Source: Prevotella sp. oral taxon 299 str. F0039
Lineage (GTDB): Bacteria > Bacteroidota > Bacteroidia > Bacteroidales > Bacteroidaceae
Direction: 5' to 3'
Assembly: GCF_000163055.2 (NCBI RefSeq)
Contig: NC_022111.1
Span: 496,001 to 560,000, forward strand
Length of the DNA: 64,000 nt
Below are positions 19,776 to 28,564 of this stretch, piece by piece. The notes beneath the pieces were generated by a model that saw nothing but the letters and a program-made list of their open reading frames with translations, ran no database searches and was not told the origin of the DNA. The translations under genes and the position numbers were made by a program. Each line of letters opens with the position of its first letter. Within the stretch, counting starts at the first letter, position 1.

Positions 19776-20192
19776 TCAATCTTTTTTCTCTGCAGGAGCA
19801 ATATACCTGTCCCATTCAGACAATATTCTTTGATTCTTTTCTTTCGCAGTTTCCATCTTTTTATGCTTTTGTGGAATCAGTTTCAACATCCAATAGATAA
19901 ACCCCAAAGGGTTAAAACCACTACTTGGAGATAGCGCAAGCTCTTGTTCCATTTTGTTTTCAAAAGGTTGTATCTTCATCTTTGGATACTTACCATACAC
20001 TACTACGCCTGGAAGGATAAGAGCATTAGTGGGATATTGAATACTTCTTAAAACAGTATCCGACACAACTGGGACTTCTTTCGCTTTGATACTATCTATC
20101 TTTTCATCGGCATATAAGCCCAATGCCAGACATAAAAAGAAACAGACCAATAGATGTTCTTTATTAGGTGTAATGCAATCAAAGTTTTTCAT
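19776..20192 (-). CDS. Small exported protein of unknown function
   Basis: A 138-residue protein, not recognised. Residues about 13-29 (LLVCFFLCLALGLYADE) form a signal peptide with likely cleavage near LYA-DE. A Val/Pro-rich segment follows (KAKEVPVVSDTVLRSIQYP), then GVVVYGKYPKMKIQPFENK, a hydrophobic patch (GFIYWMLKLIPQ) and a charged C-terminus. Phrases like VLPGVVVYG occur in exported Bacteroidota proteins of unknown role. It has its own -7 element, and I see no partner gene. It would be periplasmic or membrane attached. Confidence 0.7.
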   Translation of the reverse strand: MKNFDCITPNKEHLLVCFFLCLALGLYADEKIDSIKAKEVPVVSDTVLRSIQYPTNALILPGVVVYGKYPKMKIQPFENKMEQELALSPSSGFNPLGFIYWMLKLIPQKHKKMETAKEKNQRILSEWDRYIAPAEKKD

Positions 20193-20231
20193 TATACTTT
20201 TAGTACTTAATGGTTATAGTATTGTCTGAAA

Positions 20232-20239
20232 CAAATATA
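20232..20239 (-). promoter_or_regulatory. -7 element for the gene ending at 19776
   Basis: On the minus strand the site reads TATATTTG, 39 bases before the ATG at 20192. Confidence 0.55.
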
Positions 20240-20390
20240 AACAAAAGCATCTGAATATCATCCCATTAGAGATTTATTTTGTGGTTTTTTAATCAAATAA
20301 AGTTGAAAGTAAAGTCTTAAAATCTACTTTATTTATGCCACAAAAGGAATGAAGCCCTACAACTACCCCATTCTCTTTTAAAACAAAAAA

Positions 20391-20427
20391 ATGAGACATT
20401 GTATCCTTTAAGCATACAACGTCTCAT
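20391..20427 (-). terminator. Terminator of the tex transcript
   Basis: The arms 20391-20404 and 20414-20427 pair over 14 bp with one mismatch and a 9-base loop. On the minus strand a T-rich run follows (the complement of the A tract at 20381-20390). It lies downstream of the phosphatase remnant and probably ends the Tex / flavoprotein transcript. Confidence 0.8.
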
Positions 20428-20507
20428 TCTATATCAAACATTTTCAGGCAAGTAAGATGGCTCTATCATTATTATAACAGCCTATTCTCTTCTGCCTTTT
20501 ATCCTAT

Positions 20508-20660
20508 TTATTTATCATAGCTTTTTAATAGCGACTCACATGCATCCTCAATTAAATCAAGAGCATAATCAAAGCTAGAATTTCCGACATAATAAGGATG
20601 AGGAATAATATTTTGTTTCTGGTGGAATTTGGTTAAAGATGATTTAATTTTATGATTATA
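20508..20660 (-). pseudogene. Remnant of a low-molecular-weight protein tyrosine phosphatase (C-terminal part only)
   Basis: Between the flavoprotein stop codon and a TAA at 20508 the minus strand encodes about 50 codons that read like the tail of an LMW-PTP. The segment LTKFHQKQNIIPHPYYVG is followed by FDYALDLIEDACESLLKSY. It aligns by eye with the family pattern of a DPYYGG loop followed by FE-VLDLIEDAC-GLL. The N-terminal two thirds, including the catalytic CX5R loop, are absent. The Asp of the DPYYGG loop, the family's general acid, is His here. The frame is the same as the upstream flavoprotein, separated from it only by that gene's TAA. No start codon fits. It is most likely a deletion relic. 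Confidence 0.72.
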
Positions 20661-21884
20661 TTATCTTGTGCCAATATTTAATCCTACAATATACCCTGTA
20701 GTCCATGCGGCTTGTAAGTTAAAGCCACCCGTAATGGCGTCAATATCAAGCACTTCTCCTGCAAAATATAAGTTGGGAACGTGCTTACTCTCTAGTGTAT
20801 TATTATTGATACTTTTCAAAGAAACGCCTCCACAGGTCACAAATTCTTCCTTAAAGGTTCCTTTCCCGTTGGTGGTATAAATGTCATTTGTAAGCGTTTC
20901 AATGAGTTTGTTAATCATCTTCTTACTCAACTCATTGCATTTCTTTTGGCAATCTATGTCTGCACGTGATAAAAGGAAGGTCCAAACACGAGTGGTTATA
21001 TCTAGAAAACGGATAGATGAAATCTGCTTTTGCGGATTATTTTGAATGGTGTCTTTTAATAACTTCTCAACTTCTGCAAGGCTAAAGCCATTTGCCCAGT
21101 TAATTGCAATAGATATTTTATAGTTCTGTTCTTTAGCAATTCGGGCAGCATATGAAGATAGTTTAAGGGTGGCAGGACCGCTAATGCCCCAGTGAGTGAT
21201 GAGAAGTGCACCGCTACTATTGATCTTTGAGCCTGGAATATGTAGGCTGGAATTGGGTATAACCGTTCCCATTAGCGACTTTAAACTATTGTTGTTGATG
21301 TTAAAGGTGAAGAGAGAGGGGACAGGTTGTTCTATCTTATGGCCACATTTTGCAAGGTATTGCAATGGTTCTATGCGTGGAGAGCCACCTGTTGTTATAG
21401 CAACTGCATCGAAATATCTCTTTCCTTTGTCTTTGAAGTGCAAGCATATAGTTCCGTTTTCTTGTGCTTCGATGTTTTCTAACCAATGATCTGTAATTAC
21501 TTTAATACCCAATTTGTGAGCTTCGTTCACCAAACATTGAACGATACTTTGGGCATCTTGAGATTGAGGAAAAACACAATTATCTTCTTGTGTTATAAGT
21601 TTTACTCCATGTTCTTCAAACCATTGATAGCAAGAAATATAATCGAATATGTTAAATAAACGTTTTAATAGCTTGTGACCACGTGGATAAGCTGTTGTAA
21701 GGGATGATATTTCGTTGAACGAATTGGTTACATTACATCGTCCACCGCCTGTTATTGCCACCTTAGCAAGAACCCTTTTACTACGTTCGAAGATAAAAAC
21801 TTCATTGTTTTTATTTTGTTTCTTTGCAGTAATAGCAGCAAAGAAACCAGCAGCTCCACCACCAATAATAGCAATATTCTTCAT
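20661..21884 (-). CDS. FAD-dependent oxidoreductase of the BaiN/HI0933 (YhiN) family
   Basis: A 407-residue flavoprotein. The dinucleotide-binding GGGAAGFFAA motif is at the N-terminus, followed by RVLAKVAITGGGRCNVTNS, typical of HI0933-like proteins. The C-terminus has the second FAD contact, LYFAGEVLDIDAITGGFNLQ. The family includes bile-acid pathway reductases, but most members, including this one, have no proven substrate. The ATG at 21884 (MKNIAIIGGG) is preferred to a TTG six codons upstream. It lies 36 bases after tex and is probably cotranscribed with it. Confidence 0.92.
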   Translation of the reverse strand: MKNIAIIGGGAAGFFAAITAKKQNKNNEVFIFERSKRVLAKVAITGGGRCNVTNSFNEISSLTTAYPRGHKLLKRLFNIFDYISCYQWFEEHGVKLITQEDNCVFPQSQDAQSIVQCLVNEAHKLGIKVITDHWLENIEAQENGTICLHFKDKGKRYFDAVAITTGGSPRIEPLQYLAKCGHKIEQPVPSLFTFNINNNSLKSLMGTVIPNSSLHIPGSKINSSGALLITHWGISGPATLKLSSYAARIAKEQNYKISIAINWANGFSLAEVEKLLKDTIQNNPQKQISSIRFLDITTRVWTFLLSRADIDCQKKCNELSKKMINKLIETLTNDIYTTNGKGTFKEEFVTCGGVSLKSINNNTLESKHVPNLYFAGEVLDIDAITGGFNLQAAWTTGYIVGLNIGTR

Positions 21885-21920
21885 CTCTTTTCTCTTTATC
21901 AAAATATAGTTTGTGCTAAT

Positions 21921-24062
21921 TTATTTCTCGTTCTCGTTCAAACGCATTGATAATGCTATTCGTTTGCGTTGTAAGTCCACCTCAATAACCTTGACTTGGA
22001 CGTGTTGATGCAGTTTAACTACATCAGTAGGACTACTGATATATCTGTTGGTTATTTGCGAAATATGAACCAATCCATCGTTATGTACACCAATATCAAC
22101 AAATACTCCAAAGTTAGTTATATTGGTTATAATGCCAGGAAGCACCATTCCTATAGATAAATCACCTATTTCTTTGACTCTAGAATCAAACTCAAAATGC
22201 TCTAATTGCATTCTTGGATCACGCCCTGGTTTATCTAATTCGGTCATAATATCTTGTAGAGTAGGCAGCCCTATCTCATTGGTAACGTATAAGTTAAGGT
22301 CGATTGCCTTTTGTTTTGCTTTGTCTTGAATAAGCATCTCAATGCTACAGTGAGCGTCTTTTGCCATCTTTTCAACAATATGGTAGCTCTCTGGGTGTAC
22401 AGCAGTATTGTCTAAAGGGTGCTTTCCGTTAGGAATACGTAGGAAACCTGCGCATTGTTGAAAAGCAATATCGCCTAAACGAGGTACCTTTTTCAATTGA
22501 GAACGTGAGCTAAAAGCACCATTTTTACTTCTAAAATCAACAATGTTCTGAGCCAAGGAAGGACCAAGTCCACTTACATAAGTGAGCAAAGAGCTACTAG
22601 CAGTATTGAGATTCACTCCCACAGAGTTAACACAACTCTCCACAACTATATCTAAACTCTTTTTAAGAGCATTCTGATCAACATCGTGTTGATACTGACC
22701 TACACCAATGTTTTTGGCATCTATCTTCACAAGTTCAGCCAAAGGGTCCATCAATCTGCGTGCAATAGAAACCGCTCCACGCACAGTTACATCTTCATTA
22801 GGGAACTCTTCACGGGCAATTTTTGATGCAGAATAGATAGAAGCACCATCTTCGCTCACCACAAAAACATCGAGTTGCTTTGCAAAGTCAATCCCTTTAA
22901 CAATAGAAAGCGTTTCTCTGCTTGCCGTTCCATTACCAATTGCAATGGCTTCAATATCATATTTAGAAACAAGTTGTTTGATAGTGTCTTGCGATTCCTT
23001 TGTTTTATTGTGAGGAGCATTAGGAAAAATGACTATATGGTGTAATAGATTGCCTTCAGAAGTCAAACAAACCACCTTGCAACCCGTTCTAAATCCAGGG
23101 TCAATACCTAAGGTTCTCTTTTGTCCCAGTGGTGCAGCAAGGAGCAGTTGACGTAGATTTTCGGCAAAAACTTTAATGGCTTCAGCGTCTGCTTGTTCCT
23201 TTGCTAGAGCCAAAACCTCATTTTTTATGGCAGGAAAAAGAAGTCGTTTGTATCCATCTTCAATGGCTTCGTGAATTAGTTGGGCTGCTTTTCCATTCGA
23301 TTTAATGAAGAAACGGGCAACCCTTTGAATGAAAGTATCATCGTCTAACTCAATATTAATAGATAAAAAGCCCTCTTTCTCGCCTCTATTAATAGCTAAA
23401 AGACGATGCGAAGAACATCTTTTTAAGAGCTCAGAATAGTTAAAATAATCCTTATATTTAAGTGCTTCTTCTGTAATTTCAATGCCTTTTTTCTGCTTTG
23501 CCACAACAATTGCCTCATGTTGCATGTTTTTTCTAAGCATTTGTCGTGCTCTTTGATCTTCAGAAAACAATTCAGCAATAATGTCTTGAGCGCCTTTTAT
23601 AGCTTCGTTTACATCTTTAATATCAGAAGAAAGAAATGCTCTTGCTTTTTGTTCGATATTATTTTCACGCTGAATCATAATGAATTGCGCAAGAGGTTCA
23701 AGTCCTTTTTCCTTTGCTATCTGTGCTTTTGTTCGGCGTTTAGGCTTAAATGGCAAGTAAAGGTCTTCTAATTGTGCAGCATTAGAACAATCCTCAATTT
23801 GTTGAAGCAATTCTTTTGTCATCTTTCCCGCTTCAGTTATTGTTTTGATAACAGTTTCTTTGCGTTTAGAAAGTTCCGCTTCTTTGTCGTATAAGTCTTT
23901 TATTAAGCCAATATTTACTTCGTCTAAACCTCCAGTTTGTTCCTTTCTATATCTGCTAATGAAAGGAATTGTTGCACCATTGTTTAAGAGTTCTAGAGTA
24001 TTTTCAACTGCTTTGACAGAAAGATTTAGCTCTTTTGCTATCTTAGATGTAAACTTATTCAT
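21921..24062 (-). CDS. tex: Tex family RNA-binding protein (transcription accessory protein)
   Basis: A 713-residue cytosolic nucleic-acid-binding protein. In order it has an N-terminal helical region (VENTLELLNNGATIPFISRYRKEQTGGLDEV), a YqgF/RNase H-like domain (TLGIDPGFRTGCKVVCL), helix-hairpin-helix repeats (LLTYVSGLGPSLAQNIVDFR; KVPRLGDIAFQQCAGF) and a C-terminal S1 domain (GMVLPGIITNITNFGVFVDI). This is the full Tex architecture at normal length. Tex affects transcript handling in several bacteria, but its exact role is unsettled. It starts with ATG shortly after its own -7 element. Confidence 0.95.
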   Translation of the reverse strand: MNKFTSKIAKELNLSVKAVENTLELLNNGATIPFISRYRKEQTGGLDEVNIGLIKDLYDKEAELSKRKETVIKTITEAGKMTKELLQQIEDCSNAAQLEDLYLPFKPKRRTKAQIAKEKGLEPLAQFIMIQRENNIEQKARAFLSSDIKDVNEAIKGAQDIIAELFSEDQRARQMLRKNMQHEAIVVAKQKKGIEITEEALKYKDYFNYSELLKRCSSHRLLAINRGEKEGFLSINIELDDDTFIQRVARFFIKSNGKAAQLIHEAIEDGYKRLLFPAIKNEVLALAKEQADAEAIKVFAENLRQLLLAAPLGQKRTLGIDPGFRTGCKVVCLTSEGNLLHHIVIFPNAPHNKTKESQDTIKQLVSKYDIEAIAIGNGTASRETLSIVKGIDFAKQLDVFVVSEDGASIYSASKIAREEFPNEDVTVRGAVSIARRLMDPLAELVKIDAKNIGVGQYQHDVDQNALKKSLDIVVESCVNSVGVNLNTASSSLLTYVSGLGPSLAQNIVDFRSKNGAFSSRSQLKKVPRLGDIAFQQCAGFLRIPNGKHPLDNTAVHPESYHIVEKMAKDAHCSIEMLIQDKAKQKAIDLNLYVTNEIGLPTLQDIMTELDKPGRDPRMQLEHFEFDSRVKEIGDLSIGMVLPGIITNITNFGVFVDIGVHNDGLVHISQITNRYISSPTDVVKLHQHVQVKVIEVDLQRKRIALSMRLNENEK

Positions 24063-24083
24063 TTTTCTTTTGTATTATTAGTG

Positions 24084-24091
24084 CAAAGTTA
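24084..24091 (-). promoter_or_regulatory. -7 element for tex
   Basis: The minus strand reads TAACTTTG, 21 bases before the tex ATG, giving a leader of under 20 bases. Confidence 0.55.
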
Positions 24092-24236
24092 ATGAAAAAA
24101 GATGAACTAAATGTAATCTTATTTTATGACAATAAGCAATGAGTTTATTTTGAGAAGATAAACAAGTGGGTTGCAATAGGTTGAACTTTTATTCTGTTTT
24201 TTGCGTAATATTGATGTGGCATTTCAAATTTTATTG

Positions 24237-24244
24237 TACTTTTG
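24237..24244 (+). promoter_or_regulatory. -7 element for murF-alr
   Basis: TACTTTTG matches TAnnTTTG. It lies 125 bases before the ATG at 24370, so the transcript would carry a leader of about 120 bases containing the short reading frame at 24318. Nothing else was found in the 24063-24369 gap. Confidence 0.5.
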
Positions 24245-24317
24245 TGCAACTATTGAAGTAATGTATGTTTGCTATAAGAATGAAAGGAGAATGCTTTTGT
24301 AATTTGATTTCATAGAT

Positions 24318-24365
24318 ATGGCAGATAAATACAAAGAAGAAACAAAAGAAAAGATAAGGAAATAG
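24318..24365 (+). other. Possible 15-codon upstream reading frame before murF-alr
   Basis: An ATG opens a frame of 15 codons (MADKYKEETKEKIRK) that ends in TAG four bases before the ATG of the fusion gene. Two thirds of the residues are charged. The tight spacing would allow translational coupling, but a chance reading frame is quite possible. Confidence 0.3.
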
Positions 24366-24369
24366 GGTG

Positions 24370-26847
24370 ATGACTTATACAATTGAGAGAATAACAGCAT
24401 TGATAGGAGCACGCCGATATGGTAGAGCTAATGCTTCTATTGTATTCTTATTAACAGACAGTAGGTCGTTATGTTTTGCAGAAGAAACATTGTTTTTTGC
24501 CATAAAAACAATGAGTAATGACGGAAGTAAATATTTATCTGACTTGTATAAGCGTGGTGTTCGCAACTTTGTAGTGAACGAAGTACCAGAAAATTATGCG
24601 GTATTATATCCTAATTCCAATTTTCTTAAGGTCTCAAATACCCTTGATGCCCTCCAAAGATTAGCCGAAAGACATCGTGATGAGTTTGCTATTCCAGTGA
24701 TAGGAATAACTGGCAGCAATGGAAAAACAATGGTGAAAGAATGGATTTATCAGCTTCTTTCGCCTTCATTGATTGTTACTCGCAGTCCAAGAAGCTATAA
24801 TTCGCAAACGGGAGTACCCCTTTCTGTATGGTTATTAACTAACAATACTCAGCTAGGAGTGTTCGAAGCAGGAATAAGTGAGCCTGGAGAAATGGACTCA
24901 TTGCGTGACATTATTCAGCCAACAATAGGTATATTAACAACCATAGGCGATGCACATCAGGAGAATTTCACTTCTTTAGAAGAGAAATGTAACGAGAAAT
25001 TAAAGCTATTTACAGACTCAAAACTTCTTATTTATAATGAAGATAATACTTTAGTGAAACGTTGTGTAGAGCAATTTTCATTTGAAGGACAACGCTTTTC
25101 GTTATCAAGACAGAATGAAAAGTCTACTCTTTATGTTTCTAAAGTTTTGAAAAACAATGCAGATAGCGTTATATATTATTCATATAAAGGTGTAGAAGGC
25201 AGTTATAAGATACCTTTTATTGATGAAGCTTCTATCGAGAATTCTATTGAATGTTTAGCTATTGGTTTATACTTAGGTATTGATAAGAATGCAATAGAAG
25301 AGCGAATGGCATCTTTAGAGCCTGTTGCTATGCGCTTAGAGGTGAAAGAAGGCAGACATGATTGTACGCTTATTAACGATTCTTACAATTCAGATATCAA
25401 CTCGCTTGATATTGCTTTAGACTTTATGAGTCGTCGCCCAGATGCTAAAGAGCGTCAAAGAATATTGATATTAAGCGACATTTATCAAACAGGAAAGCCG
25501 CTTTCCCAGCTTTATAGCGAGGTTTCTGCGTTGATGAAACAACGAAGTGTGAATCAATTTATTGGTATTGGACCTGAAATATATGCGCATCAGGATTGTT
25601 TCCAACAACAAAATAGCTCATTCTTTCTAACAGTTCAAGACTTTATTGATAGCGGATTATTTACGAATTTGCGTAATAACATCATTTTATTAAAGGGAGC
25701 ACGTCGCTTTGGTTTCGATAAAATAACCGATCTTTTGGTAAAGAAAGTGCACGAAACAACATTGGAAGTGAATCTAAGTGCTTTGGTTCAGAATCTTAAT
25801 TTCTATCGTTCTTATTTGAAACAAGATACGAAATTGGTATGTATGATTAAGGCAAATGGCTATGGTTTGGGGGCTGTTGAGGTGGCAAAGACCCTTCAAG
25901 ACCATCGAGTTGACTATCTTGCAGTGGCTGTTGCCGATGAAGGTGTGGCATTAAGAAAGCATGGTGTTACTGCAAACATCATGATAATGAATCCTGAGAT
26001 GTCGTCTTTTAAAACGATATTCGATTATGAACTCGAGCCAGAAGTATATTCATTCCGTCTTTTAGAGGCTTTAATTGAAGAAGCAGAGAAAGAAGGAATC
26101 ACTCAATATCCAATACATATTAAGCTCGATACGGGTATGCATAGATTGGGATTTGACCCAATTAACGATATAGAACGATTGATATCGATTTTGAAGAAGC
26201 ATCAAAACACAATTATTCCACGTAGTGTTTTCTCACATTTTGTAGGTTCTGATAGTGACCATTTTGATGATTTTTCTGCACAACAATTCAGTCTTTTCGA
26301 TACAGCAAGTAAGCAATTGCAATCTGCTTTCACGCATCATATATTACGACACATCAACAATAGTGCGGGAATACTTCACTTTCCCGACCGACAACTCGAT
26401 ATGTGTAGACTTGGTTTGGGCTTATATGGTATCAATAGTCGTGATAATCAGATTATAAATAACGTGTGTTCATTGCGTACAACCATATTGCAAATGCATA
26501 AAATTGGTAGCAATGAAACCGTAGGATATAGTCGAAAGGGTACTGTTGAGCGTGAAACTATAGTGGCAGCAATACCGATTGGTTATGCAGATGGATTGGA
26601 TAGACGTCTTGGAAACAGAAATTGTTACTGCTTAGTGAATGGACATAAGGCTCCATATTTGGGCAATATATGTATGGATGTTGCAATGATTGATGTTACA
26701 GACATACCTTGTAAAGAAGGAGATAGCGTGGAAATATTTGGCGATAACTTACCCGTTACAGTGCTATCAGACACCTTAGACACCATTCCTTATGAAGTTT
26801 TGACCTCTATAAGCGAACGAGTTAAGAGAGTATATTTCCAAGATTAG
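24370..26847 (+). CDS. MurF-alanine racemase fusion
   Basis: An 825-residue cytosolic bifunctional enzyme. Residues about 1-455 are a MurF-type ligase that adds D-Ala-D-Ala to UDP-MurNAc-tripeptide, with the ATP loop GITGSNGKTMVKEW and a Mur ligase C-terminal domain (EVKEGRHDCTLINDSYNSD). Residues about 460-825 are alanine racemase, with the PLP lysine Lys494 in MIKANGYGLG, HIKLDTGMHRLGF, VGYSRKG and NICMDVAMIDVT. The fusion puts supply of D-Ala and its use for peptidoglycan in one protein, an arrangement common in Bacteroidota. The ATG at 24370 is chosen over an adjacent GTG. A terminator follows. Confidence 0.95.
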   Translation: MTYTIERITALIGARRYGRANASIVFLLTDSRSLCFAEETLFFAIKTMSNDGSKYLSDLYKRGVRNFVVNEVPENYAVLYPNSNFLKVSNTLDALQRLAERHRDEFAIPVIGITGSNGKTMVKEWIYQLLSPSLIVTRSPRSYNSQTGVPLSVWLLTNNTQLGVFEAGISEPGEMDSLRDIIQPTIGILTTIGDAHQENFTSLEEKCNEKLKLFTDSKLLIYNEDNTLVKRCVEQFSFEGQRFSLSRQNEKSTLYVSKVLKNNADSVIYYSYKGVEGSYKIPFIDEASIENSIECLAIGLYLGIDKNAIEERMASLEPVAMRLEVKEGRHDCTLINDSYNSDINSLDIALDFMSRRPDAKERQRILILSDIYQTGKPLSQLYSEVSALMKQRSVNQFIGIGPEIYAHQDCFQQQNSSFFLTVQDFIDSGLFTNLRNNIILLKGARRFGFDKITDLLVKKVHETTLEVNLSALVQNLNFYRSYLKQDTKLVCMIKANGYGLGAVEVAKTLQDHRVDYLAVAVADEGVALRKHGVTANIMIMNPEMSSFKTIFDYELEPEVYSFRLLEALIEEAEKEGITQYPIHIKLDTGMHRLGFDPINDIERLISILKKHQNTIIPRSVFSHFVGSDSDHFDDFSAQQFSLFDTASKQLQSAFTHHILRHINNSAGILHFPDRQLDMCRLGLGLYGINSRDNQIINNVCSLRTTILQMHKIGSNETVGYSRKGTVERETIVAAIPIGYADGLDRRLGNRNCYCLVNGHKAPYLGNICMDVAMIDVTDIPCKEGDSVEIFGDNLPVTVLSDTLDTIPYEVLTSISERVKRVYFQD

Positions 26848-26866
26848 TAGTAAGTTACTATATGAT

Positions 26867-26912
26867 AATGATTCTTTAAAGTGCCAATTGAGCCTTTAAA
26901 GAATCATTTTTT
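26867..26912 (+). terminator. Intrinsic terminator after murF-alr
   Basis: A perfect 15-bp stem (26867-26881 with 26894-26908) and a 12-base loop, running into a run of six T. It also separates the convergent HAD gene. Confidence 0.88.
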
Positions 26913-26928
26913 GTATCTCATCAAATTG

Positions 26929-27711
26929 TTATATCACTTCAAAATGCTTGAGTGCTTTGTATATTCCGTCGTCATCTGCAGATGAAGTTACATAGTCTGC
27001 TATTGCTTTTACATCATCATTCGCATTTCCCATAGCCACTCCAATACCAGATTTTAGTAATATTGAGATATCATTTCCGCCATCTCCAAAAGCCATAGTT
27101 TCGCTAATTAACAAATCATTGTATGCAACAATATCCGATAAGGCTTTACCTTTAGAGGCTTGTTTGTTCACTATGTCAATGAATTCAGGATGCCATCGTT
27201 CTCCAGAACAATGAGGAATATCAGGCATAATGATGTCTTGTTGTTCTTGAGTGATGAATGGTGTTATTTGAAGGATGTCTTTTTGAAGAACCATTTCTGC
27301 CTTAATAGAATAATCAATAGTTGTAACCTTAAATGAATCTATAAATAGACGATCTACTATAGGCTTATGATTGATAACAGCAGTGGTGTCGGTTCCTACC
27401 AAAATAGCTGGATATTCGTGCTTATTAAGATAGTTAACAAGGGTGGAAACCTCTTCTTTGGGAATGGAATGCATTGATATAACAGACTTTCCCATAAAGT
27501 TGTAAGACCCATTGGTGGTGATATAACCATCAATGAGATGTTCTATCTCACCTAAATTTGTGATGAACGATAAAGGACGGCCTGTCGAAATAAATATCTT
27601 AATGCCTCTTTCTTTGGCAATATTTAAACCATCTATTGTTGATTGGGCTATCTTGTGAGTGTTGAAACTCACCAAAGTTCCGTCGATATCAAAGAATAAT
27701 GCTTTTATCAT
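26929..27711 (-). CDS. Cof-type HAD-IIB phosphatase
   Basis: A 260-residue cytosolic haloacid dehalogenase-fold hydrolase. Motif I, FFDIDGTL, is at the N-terminus, motif II falls in IFISTGRP, the motif III lysine is in KASKGKAL, and motif IV is FGDGGNDISIL. A C2B cap domain lies between, which places it in the Cof/YbjI subfamily of sugar-phosphate and cofactor phosphatases. The substrate is not predictable. It is transcribed alone from a promoter shared back-to-back with that of nth. Confidence 0.92.
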   Translation of the reverse strand: MIKALFFDIDGTLVSFNTHKIAQSTIDGLNIAKERGIKIFISTGRPLSFITNLGEIEHLIDGYITTNGSYNFMGKSVISMHSIPKEEVSTLVNYLNKHEYPAILVGTDTTAVINHKPIVDRLFIDSFKVTTIDYSIKAEMVLQKDILQITPFITQEQQDIIMPDIPHCSGERWHPEFIDIVNKQASKGKALSDIVAYNDLLISETMAFGDGGNDISILLKSGIGVAMGNANDDVKAIADYVTSSADDDGIYKALKHFEVI

Positions 27712-27793
27712 ATCTATCCTGAAGTGTATTAAAAAGAATGGAATTGCCTCTCAATTCCTTTATTATTGTCAGTAATTTATCAATAATCGTTTA

Positions 27794-27801
27794 CAAAGTT
27801 A
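27794..27801 (-). promoter_or_regulatory. -7 element for the HAD phosphatase gene
   Basis: The minus strand reads TAACTTTG, 82 bases before the ATG at 27711. It is divergent from the nth promoter. Confidence 0.5.
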
Positions 27802-27844
27802 CTAAAAAGCAAGATATAAAAGGGCTCTTTTTCTTTGTTTTTTG

Positions 27845-27852
27845 TATATTTG
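27845..27852 (+). promoter_or_regulatory. -7 element four bases from the nth start codon
   Basis: TATATTTG is followed by CAAT and then the nth ATG at 27857. A transcript from this promoter would start at or next to the A of the ATG, so nth mRNA is probably leaderless. The same 18-base context recurs at 32066-32083 with a single difference. Confidence 0.6.
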
Positions 27853-27856
27853 CAAT

Positions 27857-28507
27857 ATGACACGTAAAGAACGTTATGAGTATATTTTGGCATATTTTAG
27901 AAAAGAAATGCCCATCACTACCACTGAATTACAATTCACAACAGCTTTCGAATTGATTGTTGCAACGTTGTTAAGTGCGCAGTGTACTGATAAAAGAATA
28001 AACCAAGTAACCCCGGAATTGTTTGCAGCTTATCCCACACCTTTGGCGATGTCGAAAGCAGAAGTGTATGAGGTTTTTGAGTATATACGTAGTGTGAGCT
28101 ATCCCAATGCAAAGGCAAAACATCTTGTGGAGATGGCAAAAATATTGGTAGAACAATTTAATGGAGAAGTACCAGAGAAGAGGGAAGACCTTATGAAGCT
28201 TCCTGGTGTAGGGCGAAAGACTGCAAATGTGGTGCAAGCGGTGTGGTTTGGAAAGGCTACAATGGCTGTAGATACGCATGTTTATCGTGTTAGTCACCGT
28301 ATGGGACTTGTGCCCAAGACAGCCAATACACCTCTGAAAGTGGAAGAGACACTCTACAAATATATTCCAGCAGAAGATGTTCCAAATGCTCATCATTGGC
28401 TTATATTGCATGGAAGATATGTTTGTTTAAGTAGAACTCCGCAGTGTGCGAAGTGTGTTTTTGATAAGATTTGTCCTAAACTGCTTGAAGGATCGAAGTT
28501 AGAATAA
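27857..28507 (+). CDS. nth: Endonuclease III (DNA glycosylase/AP lyase)
   Basis: A 216-residue base-excision repair enzyme that removes oxidised pyrimidines and cleaves the abasic site. The helix-hairpin-helix LPGVGRKTANVV contains the catalytic Lys, and VDTHVYRVSHRMG the catalytic Asp. The C-terminal 4Fe-4S cluster ligands are spaced C-x6-C-x2-C-x5-C (CLSRTPQCAKCVFDKIC). The ATG at 27857 gives MTRKERYEYILAYF, matching the usual family start. A TTG five codons upstream lies before and inside the promoter element and is unlikely. Confidence 0.96.
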   Translation: MTRKERYEYILAYFRKEMPITTTELQFTTAFELIVATLLSAQCTDKRINQVTPELFAAYPTPLAMSKAEVYEVFEYIRSVSYPNAKAKHLVEMAKILVEQFNGEVPEKREDLMKLPGVGRKTANVVQAVWFGKATMAVDTHVYRVSHRMGLVPKTANTPLKVEETLYKYIPAEDVPNAHHWLILHGRYVCLSRTPQCAKCVFDKICPKLLEGSKLE

Positions 28508-28564
28508 TTCTTATCCTATTCACTAGAACATTATTATATCATTAAGATAATTATAAAATAGATT

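Noticed and set aside
20508..20660. Reading the phosphatase-like segment as a functional small gene
   Set aside because: No start codon fits, the catalytic loop is absent and the acid residue is changed, so a remnant is the simpler reading.
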